Positions 40,861 to 53,489 of a DNA stretch of 64,000 bases are shown here, piece after piece. The stretch is from Leguminivora glycinivorella (taxonomy: Eukaryota > Arthropoda > Insecta > Lepidoptera > Tortricidae): contig NC_062990.1 of NCBI RefSeq assembly GCF_023078275.1, positions 3,914,549 to 3,978,548 of the forward strand, in the 5' to 3' direction. How positions within the stretch are numbered: position 1 is the stretch's first letter; every line of letters starts with the position of its first letter. The notes below the pieces were generated by a model. It did not search any database. It was given only the letters and a program-made list of their open reading frames with translations, and was not told the DNA's origin. A program made the translations under genes and the position numbers.

Positions 40861-41450
40861 TTTAGGGTTCCGTAGTCAACTAGGAACCCTTATAGTTTCG
40901 CCATGTCTGTCTGTCCGTCCGTCCGTCCGTCCGTCCGTCCGTCCGTCCGTCCGTCCGTCCGTCCGTCCGTCCGTCCGCGGATAATCTCAGTAACCGTTAG
41001 CACTAGAAAGCTGAAATTTGGTACCAATATGTATATGAATCACGCCGACAAAGTGCAAAAATAAAAAATGGAAAAAAATGTTTTATTAGGGTACCCCCCC
41101 TACATGTAAAGTGGGGGCTGAAATTTTTTTTCATTCCAACCCTAACGTGTGATATATTGTTGGATAGGTATTTAAAAATGAATAAGGGTTTGCTAAGATC
41201 GTTTTTTGATAATATTTTTATTTTCGGAAATAATTGCTCCTAAAGGAAAAAAAAGTGCGTCCCCCCCCCTCTAACTTTTGAACCATATGTTTAAAAAATA
41301 TGAAAAAAATCACAAAAGTAGAACTTTCTAAAGACTTTCTAGGAAAATTGTTTTGAACTTGATAGGTTCAGTAGTTTTTGAGAAAAAAACGGAAAACTAC
41401 GGAACCCTACACTGAGCGTGGCCCGACACGCTCTTGGCCGGTTTTTTTAT
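40861..41450 (+). mobile_element. Family E repeat with expanded (CCGT)n
   Basis: Full-length copy whose tetranucleotide tract spans about 40915-40977, much longer than in the copies at 8758, 38856 and 47728. Confidence 0.8.
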
Positions 41451-41853
41451 TCAGAGTTTTCTGGTAAAGGTATAAACTGTTATGTTTAATTATTTATTTA
41501 TTCCTTTGGCCTTTTTTGCTTTTCCGGTACGGAACTCTAAAATAATAAACATTTTACACATAACCACAGTTGGGTTTGTTTGTAATAAGTTTAAAAGGAT
41601 AATGCAGTTTTGTTCAAATTCACACGGAACTTAATACTTTTTTTTAGTAGAAGTGTTATTATAGCAAGTTAGTGGAAAAAGTGGAACGAATAAAAATTTA
41701 GAAAAAAAAGCATATGGGAACATACGTAGCTGGTAGGTGTAATGCTAAAAATGTTAACAGATTGGTCAGTTTTCTATATATTGTTTTTATACACATTTAT
41801 GGTTTTGTAAAAAAGTAGTAATGCTAAGCATTGGCAGTAGCAATATACAGCGC

Positions 41854-42190
41854 GTAAACCTAATAAGGGCGATAAAAGAAACCAGGCATATAATTCAATA
41901 TTGTTATCATTAATTAAGAAGTGTTTTTGAGTTACTCTTAATTTTCAACCCATAATGAATTTTTGAAAAATTTCCCAGCAGCAATGTACTGTAAACGTGG
42001 TTGCGATGACAATCAATGACAACTGTCAACGAGCGTTAAACGCGAGTGTGTTTGCATTACGTTGCGGGCCGAAAAGGGGCCGAATTAATTTGTATGGATA
42101 AAAAAATATTTAATTCCTAAAAGTTATCTAATTCCATTTTTGATGTCCTATACTCACCACCATTAAGAGGTTCGCCCGTATTAGGTTTAC
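41854..42190. mobile_element. MITE with GTAAACCTAATA.GGGCGA ends
   Basis: About 337 bp with 18-base inverted ends carrying one mismatch. There is no coding content. The flanks 41451-41853 and 42191-42620 show nothing recognisable. Confidence 0.6.
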
Positions 42191-42639
42191 ACCCTGTATA
42201 AAAATAGTAAATATATATTAGCGATATTCAAAATTATAAAGTCTTCAAAGTTTGCCATTTGGAGTTCAAAAATTTTAAAAATCTCCAAAAAAGTCGTTGT
42301 TTATAATTATTGTATCGTTTTTTTGCATATGGATATTCACAGCTAGTTATAAAACAAGAAATAAACCGTAAAATTCAGTTAAATAATTTTACAAGTTAAC
42401 AACAAACCCTATGAATAAAGTTGTTAATTTTATATTCAAACATGGGCAGCGTGCTTGTTAGCACCCACGTAACATATGAATGTGAGCATTCCTGTCGTTT
42501 CATGTCTATTTTATTATCTACGTGTCACGGAAATAGTACATTACGATACAAGTGCGGAAAAGAGGAAGCTCGAAATGAGTGGCGATAAATTAAATCACGT
42601 TTGAAGAGACACGAATCACGAAGAGAATCACGTTTGTTT

Positions 42640-42740
42640 TCTTTCAACCCCTTATTTGCCAAGAGTGGCACTGAAGCTTTAGTAGTTTCATGTGTTCTGC
42701 CTACCCCTTTATGGGATAGAGGCGTGATTGTATGTATGTA
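42640..42740 (+). mobile_element. Family D fragment
   Basis: CTTATTTGCCAAGAGTGGCA to the (GTAT)n tail only. Confidence 0.6.
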
Positions 42741-42835
42741 TGTTTGAAGAGAGTTTTTTAAATCGACCCGAGTTACGACGTTCAAACCTTCAAGAAAAGA
42801 GCGTACACCCCTATTAAAAGCCATCAACGCAAACC

Positions 42836-43146
42836 TGCTGCCGTAGCCGCATGGCATTTCTGCGACGCGAAACGAAAACGAAACGCCGCGAAAGGTAGTC
42901 TGGCTCTGTCACGCCAATAAGCAAGAGCGATAGAGATAAATATCTACGAGCGTTACGTTTCGTGAGCGTTTGTGCCATTCGGCTACGTACCCAGGGTGGC
43001 TAGCCGAATGGCACAATCGCTCACGAAACGCTCACGAAACGAAGCGCTAGTAGATATCTATCTCTATCGCGCTTGCGTATTGGCGCGACAGAGCCAGCGG
43101 CGTATCGCTTTCGTTTGGCGTCGGAGAAATGCCATTCGGCTACGGG
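42836..43146. repeat. Head-to-head inverted repeat pair, about 310 bp
   Basis: Left arm (GCCGTAGCCGCATGGCATTT ... GAGCGTTTGTGCCATTCGGC) and right arm (GCCGAATGGCACAATCGCTC ... AATGCCATTCGGCTACGG) are reverse complements of about 140 bases around a centre near 42985. Each arm holds AGAGCGATAGAGATA-type sequence, also seen once at 9240-9375. Confidence 0.78.
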
Positions 43147-43579
43147 GCCTGGTGTCCATGGGCAGCAGTGATCGCTTATCATCAGGCGACCTATCTGCTA
43201 GTTTGTCCATCGCATAAAAAAGTTAACCTATATTTAAAAAAATGGAATGTCATTGACCTTCCATGCGTGTGGTCCGTTGGATATCGAATGTCGTTCAAAT
43301 CAGTCATGTGACAACAAGACGGTTAAAATATGTGGTTTAGGTGAAAGTCTTATGGAGTGCGGCTGTTTTTAATTACTACTTTTTATTAATTTATTAAAGA
43401 TAATTGCTAGGAAGTTAGGGCAGGGTTGAAGTTTTATACGAACTTTAAGTATTTGAAATTATTCATCTCATTATCCCATCCGATATCCGATGTAGAATCG
43501 GATAATGTGAGAAAGCAACTAAATCACGTCCTCTCTAGATTGTCTGCATGATAAAGTATATACTTACCAATATTAATAA

Positions 43580-43836
43580 ATAAATTAAATAAATAAATAT
43601 TATAGGACGTTCTTACACAGATTGACCGAGTCCCACGGTAAGCTCAAGAAGGCTTGTGTTGTGGGCACTCAGGCACATAATATACAAACACTTATATACA
43701 TAGAAAACATCCATGACTCAGGAACAAATATATTATCTGTGCTCGTCACACAAATAAATGCCCTTACCGGGATTCGAACCCGGGACCGCGGCTTAGCAGG
43801 CAGGGTCACTACCCGCTAGGCCAGGCCGGTCGTCAA
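43580..43836 (-). mobile_element. tRNA-derived SINE, tail type B
   Basis: Full-length minus copy with intact box B (GGTTCGAATCC) and the ATAAATAAAT tail at its left. A (TATCT)n run follows at about 43871-43895. 43900-44970 shows no supported gene; a small palindrome GGCCGTCCCCATCGCAC near 44640 is the only structure. Confidence 0.8.
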
Positions 43837-44977
43837 TATCATGGTCAATATCATAAGAAATAAATAATATCCTTTCTTATCTTATCTTATCTTATTTATG
43901 TATGCAATTTTAAATTCTTTACTTCAACCTTAACCCTCATTAAAAGTGTAATTCTCACATAAAATTTCACTGCACTTATAATAAAAAAAAAACTTTAAAA
44001 TCAAAATGAATTATGGCGGATCTTAGACATTTTTTCCGAACTAATCAAATAATCTTTGACGGCACAAATTCTAACTGCATAAGCTCATTTACTTACACTA
44101 AACTGCGTGCATAAGACGCCAATTTCTATCATAACAAAACTCAGTAGTCTCCGTAACAGAAAGAGACTAAGACAAGCCACGGAGCTGCGAATTAGCATAT
44201 CTATTGTCTACGCGTTAGATATATGTATGATGTTGCTGAATAGCAACTACAAACTACAAGTAAACTACATAAAACAAAGGTATGTGGATATAAATAGAGA
44301 TAGATCGTGGCTGCGGTGACGCATACTTACAACGTGCAGATTGTACGTAAAATCAGGTAAAATGCAGTCTCATCTCAGAAAGGACTGAAAGGAGTGTATA
44401 ACTGTATTAACTGTGCATTTAAAGTTAGATACACAATAAAGATTATGATTATGATAGGACGTTGGTGCGTTTCTATTGCGCAAACCGGTGTCCCGTAAAG
44501 CAACGCCTAAATTAAAAGGGGTGATAGGACATTTCATTAAACAAACTTGATCTTAATGAAAATGTCATGGTTTATGAGATTTTGGTTTCTGGCGACCTTA
44601 AGTGCGAAGTTGCTTAGACCTGCACGGTAAAATATCAGGCCGTCCCCATCGCACTATTAGTAAGTGCGATAGTGACGGCCAGAATGATGTTTTATCATTT
44701 ATCGCGCGACCATGCTTCCCGTGCTGGCGATGTATGGTTTATTTAGACCACGTGTCGTGTGAACTTGCATTCAATTTTACAAAATTACATTGCATTTTAA
44801 TGGCATCCCGTTTGGCCGTACTTCAATTTTTATCTAAGATGACTTGTCCCAAATCACCTAGGTAATTTTCGGACGTCTAGACTGTCCCCAATGCGCTAAG
44901 CGATTATATAATGAATGAGGTTAGCGAAAACTGTAATAAATAAGTATGAAAAGTACCGCTTATAGAATTTAGATTAA

Positions 44978-45296
44978 AAACCGGCCAAGTGCGTGTCGGG
45001 CCACGCTCTGTGTAGGGTCCGTACACTGAGAGAAATTTGCGTTGTGAATTTAACAAGTTCGACTTGTTGCGGTTTATCCGTTTGAATCAGCCAAACGTAT
45101 GTTTAAAACAATATGTGTCAGGTTGTTTTTATAAAATCGACTTGTTGATTCAAATATATTGTCGATTCAAATGACAAGTAGCTTGTTGTTTGAACCAAAG
45201 TGCACGTAGGTGCTATTTTAACCAAAAAACTTGTTGAACGAACATGAAAACTGGTTGTATTTTCTCTCAGTGTAGTTTCCCGTATTTTATTCAAAA
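44978..45296 (-). mobile_element. Family E fragment interrupted by a MITE
   Basis: AAACCGGCCAAGTGCGTGTC to GTAGGGTCCG, then the MITE at 45024-45272, then GTTTCCCGTATTTTATTCAA. The two flanks rejoin as a continuous reverse family E end once one TA is removed. Confidence 0.75.
45024..45272. mobile_element. TA-flanked MITE (CACTGAGAGAAA), second copy
   Basis: 249 bp, same ends and interior as 33266-33516 with few changes, flanked by TA at 45022-45023 and 45273-45274. It is nested in family E. Confidence 0.88.
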
Positions 45297-45662
45297 CTGT
45301 TTAACTTATCAACCGGCCCTAGTAACCAACATTTTACTATCATCAATCCAAGACTAAATCTTGAGCAGAAACTGCAAAAGTGCATCTGCGAGCATTTTAA
45401 AACATCATGTCATCCTGTGTCTTCGTCTTATCTCTCGCTTTTAGAATAAGCGCCCCTTAGTTCGCTCCATCTAAATTCGTACGAGCGTTGAACCTAAGTC
45501 GGATGCCATTGTTTTTCGAAATAAGCCCCCGTCTGTATGTCTCACTCTCCAAATAGGTCGATAATGGAAATTGAATGTAGTATCCGCTGTCTTATATAAA
45601 TAACAAACAATGTTCAAGAGCGAAACAGTTTTGTTACAGTTTTTTTTATCGTTTTTATTTTA

Positions 45663-45845
45663 GACTAGCTTTTTCCTGCGGCTTCGATCGCGCTAGAAAG
45701 AAACAAAAAGTAGCCTATGTCACTCTCCATCCCTTCAACTATCTCCACTTAAAAAATTACGTCAATTCGTCGCTCCGTTTTGCCGTGAAAGATGGACAAA
45801 CAAACAGACACACACACTTTCCCATTTATAATATTAGTATGGATT
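45663..45845 (-). mobile_element. Helitron-like element
   Basis: Minus copy from CTAGCTTTTTCCTGCGGCTT to CCCATTTATAATATTAGTAT. Confidence 0.72.
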
Positions 45846-46286
45846 GTATTTCAACAAATTACTACATTATTACATTTATATCGGCGTTCTCAACAGCGTT
45901 GGTGAAATGCCGGGAAACCGCTAGAAAGAAGAAAACTCAAGAAAGTATTTTTTTTAATCTGTTTGCTTAGAAACGCTGAGAAAGTCCATTTATAATAATA
46001 ATATAACACTTACATTTTATACAAGAGCTATGAGAGTTTCATGAACACAAATATTATATTTTTTCTGCACACTTCACTTAACAAAACAGTTAAACACTAC
46101 AGGTAAAGATTCAACACAAAAAGTGCTTGCTATCACTACTTATTTTAATTTTAAATTGAACACCTTCTTCCGGTCCATTCGTCTTCCTTACTGTAAGTAA
46201 ACTAACTATATTTTCTTCAGGTAATCACCTAGGCATACTGCCAAAACCCTTAACTAGGCCGGCTGCCAATACTCAACAATAGGGTA

Positions 46287-47018
46287 AACTAGGGATGTAC
46301 CATTATTTTGACTGACTAGTCCGACTAACGACGATTGCGTAGCGGATTTAATCGGCCGACTAAATCGGCTAGTCGGCCAGAACATAATTTTCAACAAAGC
46401 AGAGTTTTTGGTCATTCGATCGCGCTTTTCATTCTTTTTACAAGTTCAGTGAAAATATTTATATACATTTTCATTTTTTAACCCCCGACGCAAAAACGAC
46501 GGGGTGTTATAAGTTTGACGTGTCTGTCTCTGTGTGTGTGTCTGTCTGTCTGTTTGTCTGTCTGTGTGTGTGTCTGTCTGTGGCATCGTAGCTCCCGAAC
46601 GGATGAACCGATTTAGATTTGGGTTTTTTTGTCTGAAAGCTGAGTTAGTTGGGAGTGCAAGAGCACAAGCCTAAGTGGCTTAAGAAGCCATATTTCATGA
46701 AAATCGGCCCACTATGACGCGGTCGGGGTTTTTTTTTTCAATATTTTAATTTTGTGGTCAGGTTATTAAACAACATATTTGGCTTAGTGGATAACCTGCC
46801 TAAGAAACCGATAATCCTAAGTTCGAATTTCAACGTTAGCCATTTCTGTGATGATCACAGATATTTGTTGTTTTGACTAACAGAGGCATAACGTATAGGT
46901 AAATTCCTGTTTTTGTATCACTTATAAAGTACCGACTAACCGGCCTCTTTTGCCGATTAGTCGCCGACTACAAATGTCGCCGGATAACCGGTTTTCCCGA
47001 CAAGTCGGTGCATCCCTA
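46287..47018. mobile_element. hAT-like nonautonomous element (TAGGGATG.ACC ends)
   Basis: Ends TAGGGATGTACC and GGTGCATCCCTA, with subterminal CGACTAATCGG-type repeats on both sides (GACTGACTAGTCCGACTAAC; TGCCGATTAGTCGCCGACTA). Flanks GGGTAAAC and GGTAAAAC resemble an imperfect 8-bp duplication. A family P copy (46479-46768) and a decayed tRNA-like head (46770-46870) lie inside. Confidence 0.68.
46479..46768 (+). mobile_element. Family P repeat nested in hAT-like element
   Basis: Complete copy with an unusually long CTGT/GTGT tract and a short unique segment (AAGAGCACAAGCCTAAGTGG) in its middle. Confidence 0.75.
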
Positions 47019-47684
47019 GGTAAAACGTAAAAAAGGGAAAAGTAAAAATATATTATCTATTGAGGCGTGCTCAAAACCTAGTTACGCCCACGTTGAGTCT
47101 CAATTGCTGTTTAAATCTGTTACAGTATTTACTAACGATATTTGCATTATGAGTACAGTCTACAGTCTGAGAACTTCAAGGTTAATAGTTTTTTGTTTCT
47201 TACATTTCTATGGTTTTCAATTGAATTTTCTTACTATAATTGAGCCAAACTTCACAAATTATAAGAAATAACATGATGACCAGTATGACCACAAAGAAAA
47301 AATAACTATAATATACAGAAGAATAAATCGACTTGGCAGGAGCACTCCCGTGCCCTAGGATTAATACTGAAATACCTACATACCTAGATTATCAAAGGTC
47401 GCTAACAAATACCTATCAATGTAGCATAGCTATTTATAATCTAGTTACATAAAGTAAAAACTGTTTGTATCATAGAAAAAAGACATAGAAATAGATTGCA
47501 TTTATTCAGCTAAGTATTATAATACAAAAACGAGTATTTTAGAAACATTTATGTATTAGTAAAAAAAGGAAAAAAAGAGAAAATAATCCATACTAATATT
47601 ATACATGGGAAAGTGTGTGCGTCTGTTTGTTTGTCCGTCTTTCACGGCAAAACAGAGCGACGATTTGACGTGATTTTTAGGGTT

Positions 47685-48466
47685 CCGTAGTCAACAAGGA
47701 ACCCTTATAGTTTCGCCATGTCTGTCTGTCCGTCCGTCCGTCCGCGGATAATCTCAGTAACCGTTTTCCTTAGCGCCGGTCCGATCAACATGCGAGTGCC
47801 GCGCCGCGCGCCCTGTTGTCCACTTACCCTCAACCACAAATAATGATACTATGTATCTACCTATGTAATGTGTGAATGTGAATTTTAAACTTGTCATTTT
47901 TATTTTTGTATGTAGCTCTTGTCGTGTATTTTGTTAGCATTAATAATATTTATATTCTCATTTTAAGTGAATTGTACAAATTCTTATGGGAATAAAGAAT
48001 CTTTAAACCTAACCGTTAGCACTAGAAAGCTGAAATTTGGTACCAATATGTATATCAATCACGCCGACAAAGTGCGAAAATAAAAAATGGAAAAAAATGT
48101 TTTATTAGGGTACCCCCCCTACATCTAAAGTGGGGGCTGATTTTTTTTTTCATTCCAACCCCAACGTGTTATATGTTGTTGGATAGGTATTTAAAAATGA
48201 ATAAGGGTTTCCTAAGATCGTTTTTTGATAATATTAATATTTTTGGAAATAATCGCTCCTAAAGGGAAAAAAAGTGCGTCCCTCCCCCTCTAACTTTTGA
48301 ACCATATGTTTAAAAAATATGAAAAAAATCACAAAAGTAGAACTTTATAAATAATTTCTAGGAAAATTGTTTTGAACTTGATAGGTTCAGTAGTTTTTGA
48401 GAAAAATACTGAAAACTACGGAACCCTACACTGAGCGTGGCCCGACACGCTCTTGGCCGGTTTTTT
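47685..48466 (+). mobile_element. Family E repeat inside the Helitron-like element
   Basis: AGGGTTCCGTAGTCAAC to CTCTTGGCCGG, itself interrupted at 47766-48010. Confidence 0.8.
47766..48010 (+). mobile_element. LINE 3' end nested in family E
   Basis: 245 bp flanked by AACCGTT at 47759-47765 and 48011-48017. It ends GGGAATAAAGAATCTTTAAACCT, a LINE-type tail with polyadenylation signal. It is the innermost and youngest of three layers. Confidence 0.85.
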
Positions 48467-49335
48467 AAGCAGAGATAGTTGAAGGGATGGAAAGTGACAT
48501 AAGCTACTTAATGTTCTCCCACTTCCCTAAAATGGGAGGTGGATGATTGTATTAAGCATTCCGCAATTTTCGAATTTTATGCAAGCGAAGCCGCGGGTAA
48601 AAGCTAGTTAAGTACCTATATTTATTTCAATAAAAAATCCCACCAATACCATTGTAACCAGAATAAACCATTATAACTGTAAAAGTCAAATAAAACCCGA
48701 CGAAGTAAGCTTGTGAAACGAAGATAAAAATGTCATCACGCATTATAAAAGCACCCATTATATCGAGCTACATTTAAATCAACAGTTTACTAAAGTACAC
48801 AATTAAAGACCAGTAGCTTTTAAAATGTTATTGTTTGAAGCACTGGTCTACGTATAATAAGGGCCGGTACACACGATACAAGAACTCGTTTTGCGAATTT
48901 CAATACATTTTGATTTTCCAGCCGGTGACCTGGTCTTGTGTTCGAAGCCCGGTAAATATGTTTGATATGACGTTTTATGTTTCGACATGACAAGTAATGT
49001 AGTTTTCAGTACAGATGGTGTTTTTTTTTACTCACTAGTGCGAGAAGTGGTTCACTATATGTCAGGTTGAAACTTCGGAGGTCCATCTGTACTGAAAAAC
49101 GCCGTTCGATACACGTGCGAAAAGGTAATTCATAACTCGTGTCGATTTGAAACGCTCCCTTTGGTCGTGTTTTAATTTACCGCCACTCGTTTCGAACCTC
49201 CTCTTTTTCGCACTTGTATCGAAATGTACTATTATAGTTGAATACTTTGCAAACTACAGTGCAGATAAAAAGCGTCAAGTACTGAAATTGTACACGGTGA
49301 AATAAAAAGTACCGTTCAAACTTTGCAAAGTGACT

Positions 49336-49525
49336 TTTGAAGTCATAATGAACAACTTTTATTATGGGACCAATGCTGAAATCGCAAAAAATTTTTTGGC
49401 TGTTTCATACATTTTGACTGTCATGACATAATTTCATGATGCCGCCATTTCTATGGAACAACCAATTTTTTGTCGCCATTTCAGCATTTGTCCCATAATA
49501 AAAGTTATTCATTATGACCTCAAAA
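49336..49525. mobile_element. Palindromic MITE (AACAACTTTTATTATGGGAC)
   Basis: Inverted arms GTCATAATGAACAACTTTTA and TAAAAGTTATTCATTATGAC with AATGCTGAAAT inside. The second copy is at 53490-53640. 48610-49335 before it holds only a CGATACACGTGCGAAAA pair and nothing coding. Confidence 0.7.
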
Positions 49526-49589
49526 CTCATTATCCAAAATATTGTCTTCGGTTACCGCGACAGTTACTCATGAAATAAAACTATGTAAA

Positions 49590-49935
49590 CGGATTATATA
49601 GCGTATAATTAATTTACAATTCATACCGACGTTTCGAACACTTTACAGCATTCGTGGTCAACGGGTGACTGAGGAAAAAATTACACTGGCAAAAGCAAAT
49701 ACAAGAAATATTAATGAACCATAAAGATTTTTAAGGATGGTTCACACACTGTTAATAAAGCTAGTTATACAATAGTCAAAATATTAACAATTACTATGTT
49801 AAAAAACAATTAATTAATTAATCTACACCAAACTGCAAATGTCCAACACCATACAACACAAATGCCTCCCAGTCTTCGTTAAGTGTTCGAAACGTCGGGA
49901 TGAATTGTAAATTCGTTATACGCGATTTAATCCGT
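49590..49935. mobile_element. TIR element with AATTTACAATTCAT.CCGACG ends
   Basis: Arms ATTTACAATTCATACCGACG plus TTTCGAACACTT pair with AAGTGTTCGAAACGTCGGGA plus TGAATTGTAAAT. A related but distinct unit is at 58163-58500 (both have CGACGTTTC.AAC and TTCGTGGTCA). Confidence 0.7.
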
Positions 49936-50255
49936 TTCATTAGTTTTACTTTACCATGCAAAGGTTTAACGGTCCTTTTTTTCTTGTATTACTTTTATAA
50001 AGCTTCTGTATTATTTTTATAAAACTTCATCATTATACTAAGCTTCCTCTCCGTCAAAGCTTCCTAAGCTTTTATTGCAAAAGGAAATGTTCTATTTCTG
50101 TCTGTCTGTCTGTCTGGCTTCTGAGAAGCATTAACATACCGTATTAGTCGTAATTATGTATGTCTTTTTACAAGACTTGTAGCTATTTAAGTGAAAAGCT
50201 ACTTTTTAGCTTATTTTAGGTGTTGCATTCACTAAGAGAAAATAAAAGCAGAGAA

Positions 50256-50475
50256 AGTGAAAACGACGGGGTGTTAAAAGTTTGACGTGTCTGCCTGTTT
50301 ATCTGTCTGTCTGTCTGTGTGTGTGTGTCTGTCTGTGGCATCATAGCTCTCGAACGGATGAACCGATTTTGATCTTCTTTTTTGAAAGCTGAATTAGTCG
50401 GGACTCGGGAGTGTTCTTAGCCATGTCGGTCCACTATGTCGGAAGTTTTTTCAAAATTTTAATTTTGTGGTTATT
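50256..50475 (+). mobile_element. Family P repeat
   Basis: Copy lacking the extreme left end (starts AAACGACGGGGTGTTAAAAG) and ending AATTTTGTGGTTATT. 50476-51185 after it shows nothing recognisable. Confidence 0.7.
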
Positions 50476-51185
50476 ATTTTACATAAAAAAATATTTGTAC
50501 AAACTTTTGAGGTATTGTACCAAGAATGTTGATGGCATTTTATCGCTTATCGATTAGAAATAAATAAGTCATTTTAAAACTTCTAAAGAAAATTAATGGA
50601 AAAGTTAATGAAAGAATGTGTAAGTTTTTAAAGATAAATCACTAATTGAAATATTGGAAACACTTTGCTATTTTAATGTCGAGAAAAATTCACTTTTTAA
50701 TATTTTCAATTTCACGGTCACCCAGAGATGAAAACAGGGATGAAGTAAGAATGGAAAAGCGGTTGTCCACTATTTACTTTACCTCAATTATTAGTTTTTC
50801 GTAAATTAATTTTATTGTGCTTTGTGTATTTTTCTTTGTGAATGACGTTCCTTATTGGTACAACACACTATTAATTTTATTATTTTCAATTTATAATGTA
50901 ATTTTTGACGATCATGATGAGAAACATAACTTTGACACGTAACAAATTTATAGTACACTATAATTTTTATCATGAAATAAAGAAATATAAATCACCTAAA
51001 TCTTTGAAAGAAAACGAAATAGTGCACAAAATGAGACAATAGATGTCCTTGTCATTGTTTTTTCCTTTGAAACGCGATGATTTTTATAATTATGATTGAT
51101 TTATTTTTAAATATAACAACTTATTCGTCGATTGAGTTAAAACAATGTCATAAAACGAAGATCGATGCTAAGGTATATTTATATG

Positions 51186-51330
51186 TACAGTCAACCAATT
51201 GGAACCCTAGGCCACTGTAGAACTGTGTCATAATGACGTTATAAATCAGATTGTAAGAAATTTCTTATTGCTAGTCATTTTGACATGGTTGTAGAGTGTC
51301 CTAGGGTTCTAATTAGTTGTCTGTACCTGA
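51186..51330. mobile_element. Palindromic MITE (AGTCAACCAATTGGAACCC)
   Basis: Third copy of the 6696-6838 family, with GTAC at both edges (TGTACAGTC ... TGTCTGTACC). Confidence 0.75.
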
Positions 51331-51639
51331 AAATAGTAGTGATAGCATAGGCCTATGATGTTCACTCTTATATTTCACAATATTCGTTAAGTCCAGGTTA
51401 GTCATCCCCAAAACCGGTTCAGACTTGTCAGATAAAATTAGTTGATGGAAAATATCATGTGCTGTTTTCACATGCATACATTTACTACACATTTTGGATG
51501 ATTCGTGATATATGGGTATCCTGGTCTGAAGGATACATTTGCTTCAAGTGCAAAAGGTTTTATTTTAAATTAGGTATTTCAGATAAATTCATGATTTCTT
51601 CGGTATTGTACGAGTAGTAGATATAGCACGATTACTTTT

Positions 51640-51735
51640 TTTATGGGATAGGAGGCAAACGAGCAGACAGGTCGCCGATGGTAAGCGATCATTGCCGCCA
51701 AGTGTTGGTGTGTTGCCGGCCTGTAAGATGGCCTT
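51640..51735. mobile_element. TIR-element end fragment
   Basis: TATGGGATAGGAGGCAAACGA with GTCGCCGATGGTAAGCGATC resembles the ends of the TGGCAAAC...CCTGATGTAAAGCGG family at 33753. The rest of 51331-52745 shows no supported feature. Confidence 0.4.
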
Positions 51736-52750
51736 TAGATATGACAGGTCAGATATTACGTAAAAGGAATAATAATTGAGTTTTAGAGAACTTGTTCTCA
51801 CAAATAATAAAAATAGAGGTAGTAAGATATATTTATAAAATCTAAACTGTGTATGGAAATTTATTTTAATTTTTTCATCAATTAATAAGTATTAATAAAA
51901 GTAGACAGACATTTAATACACTGTAAGTAATGCAGTAAGGATCGGTTAGCACTATAAAAAGCAGTCATACAACACAATACAATAGAACAATACCTAGACA
52001 TAGTAACGTACCTAGTAAAGATTCACATGAAATTCAAAAATTTTAGTCACATTTTTTCTTAAATTTTCCTAAAACACACTGTAGCTAGAAATTCTATTGT
52101 CTAAAACTGAAAAATTCCCGTTGAATTTCAAGAACAATACCGACCACGTAATACCCAAGGACAAAAAAACATACCTCATTCCAGACATGTGCGATCACAA
52201 AGAACTTTGCACCAATTTCAAGCACTTTTCATTCCACGTAATTCGAATTTCAAAAATTTCGAATTCGGAACTCGAATCGTCGACTATTCGGGAGCGACGG
52301 TACGTGACTAAGCCGCGTGTGTAGTTTAGAATACTGTCGTATTTTTAGAATACGCCCCCTTGTCTGAGGGTTTGACCACGTGGTCATATCCGCTTGAAAA
52401 AACGGTCAAGTGCGAGCGGTGAAGTATTAAGAGGAGGTGTGAAGACGGGAAATTGGCACAAAATAAATGACTCTTAATAGAAATTTCAAATGGAAAATAT
52501 GGTTCTGGAAAGATTTTTCAACTTCATTTTTCCTAATCAAATTCCTCAAATCTACTCTAACAATATTTCACTAAGATTAAAATACACCGCTATAATAGGC
52601 ATGCAGGAAAATTATATTCATATAATGTAAATATGTTATACTTTTGTGAAGTTTTGCATCAAGCAAATTATTCCTTTTAACTTTTGTAGCTGGCCACTAG
52701 CCAGCAGCCTTATCAGAGATACACTAGAGAAATTTCGTCGGGTACCACGG

Positions 52751-52850
52751 CGGGCGGGTGGTCTAGTGGTAAAGACGTAAGCCGCGTAAGCTGAAGATCC
52801 AGGTTCGATTCCCGGCTCGGCCACCAGTGCTGTGGGCCTTGTCGATTTTT
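52751..52850 (+). mobile_element. tRNA-derived SINE or tRNA pseudogene
   Basis: Box A-like TGGTCTAGTGGTAAAGAC, box B GGTTCGATTCC, a CCACCAGTGC junction and a T5 terminator at 52846-52850. The acceptor-stem halves do not pair well, so it is not a functional tRNA gene. Confidence 0.65.
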
Positions 52851-53329
52851 CTTTCGTGTATGATATCATTGATATCTATTTCAATTTATAATTTTGTAGC
52901 TGGTTCGAATTTGTCCTTACAAATATAATAGTTTTGTTTTCTCTTGATTTTTAAGGCATTTGAATTTAATTAAATCATCATTTTCAATCAACATTTAAAC
53001 TTTGTGAGTTAAAAAAAAATCGCAATATTAAAATGGGTGCAAATGTTTGAACTACCATGATGACCTCTCCGGTATTTCAATTTCGCCCTTTTTGCTACTG
53101 ACTCATTGAGTAGAGTACGTTTGAGTGTAAGCATTTAATTAAGCATTAGCTTCCCCTTAACTGTCTATCAGTTTCCTAGTCAGTTACTTCCTTCTAACCC
53201 TGAAAAAGTTATAGTTCCGAATGTCATTTACGACTTCAAAGAAGTTCGATTCCTCCGCTCAGTGACGCCATTGGATGAAGGATTGGTTCGCTGAAGGGAT
53301 ATGGACGTATTCGAACAACGATTATAAGA

Positions 53330-53435
53330 ATCCCCTTATTTGCCAAGAGTGGCACTGAAACCTGAGTAGTTTCATGTGCTCTGCCTACCCCTTCATGGGA
53401 CACAGGCGTGATTGTATGTATGTATGTATGTATGA
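53330..53435 (+). mobile_element. Family D fragment
   Basis: CTTATTTGCCAAGAGTGGCA through the (GTAT)n tail. Another decayed piece lies at 53848-54000. 52851-53329 shows nothing recognisable. Confidence 0.6.
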
Positions 53436-53489
53436 TTATAAGATGGCATGGTGATGGGTGAAATAAAAAGGACCGTTCAAACTTGGAAT

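Larger units (their letters stand above)
47591..48609 (+). mobile_element. Helitron-like element split by nested insertions
   Basis: 47591-47685 and about 48470-48609 are the two halves of one Helitron-like unit (AATGGGAAAGTGTGTGCGTC ... GAAGCCGCGGGTAAAAGCTAG). Family E lies between them. Confidence 0.8.

Noticed and set aside
52751..52826. Candidate tRNA gene
   Set aside because: The A and B boxes are good but the acceptor stem does not pair and the sequence continues as a SINE-like body to a T run.
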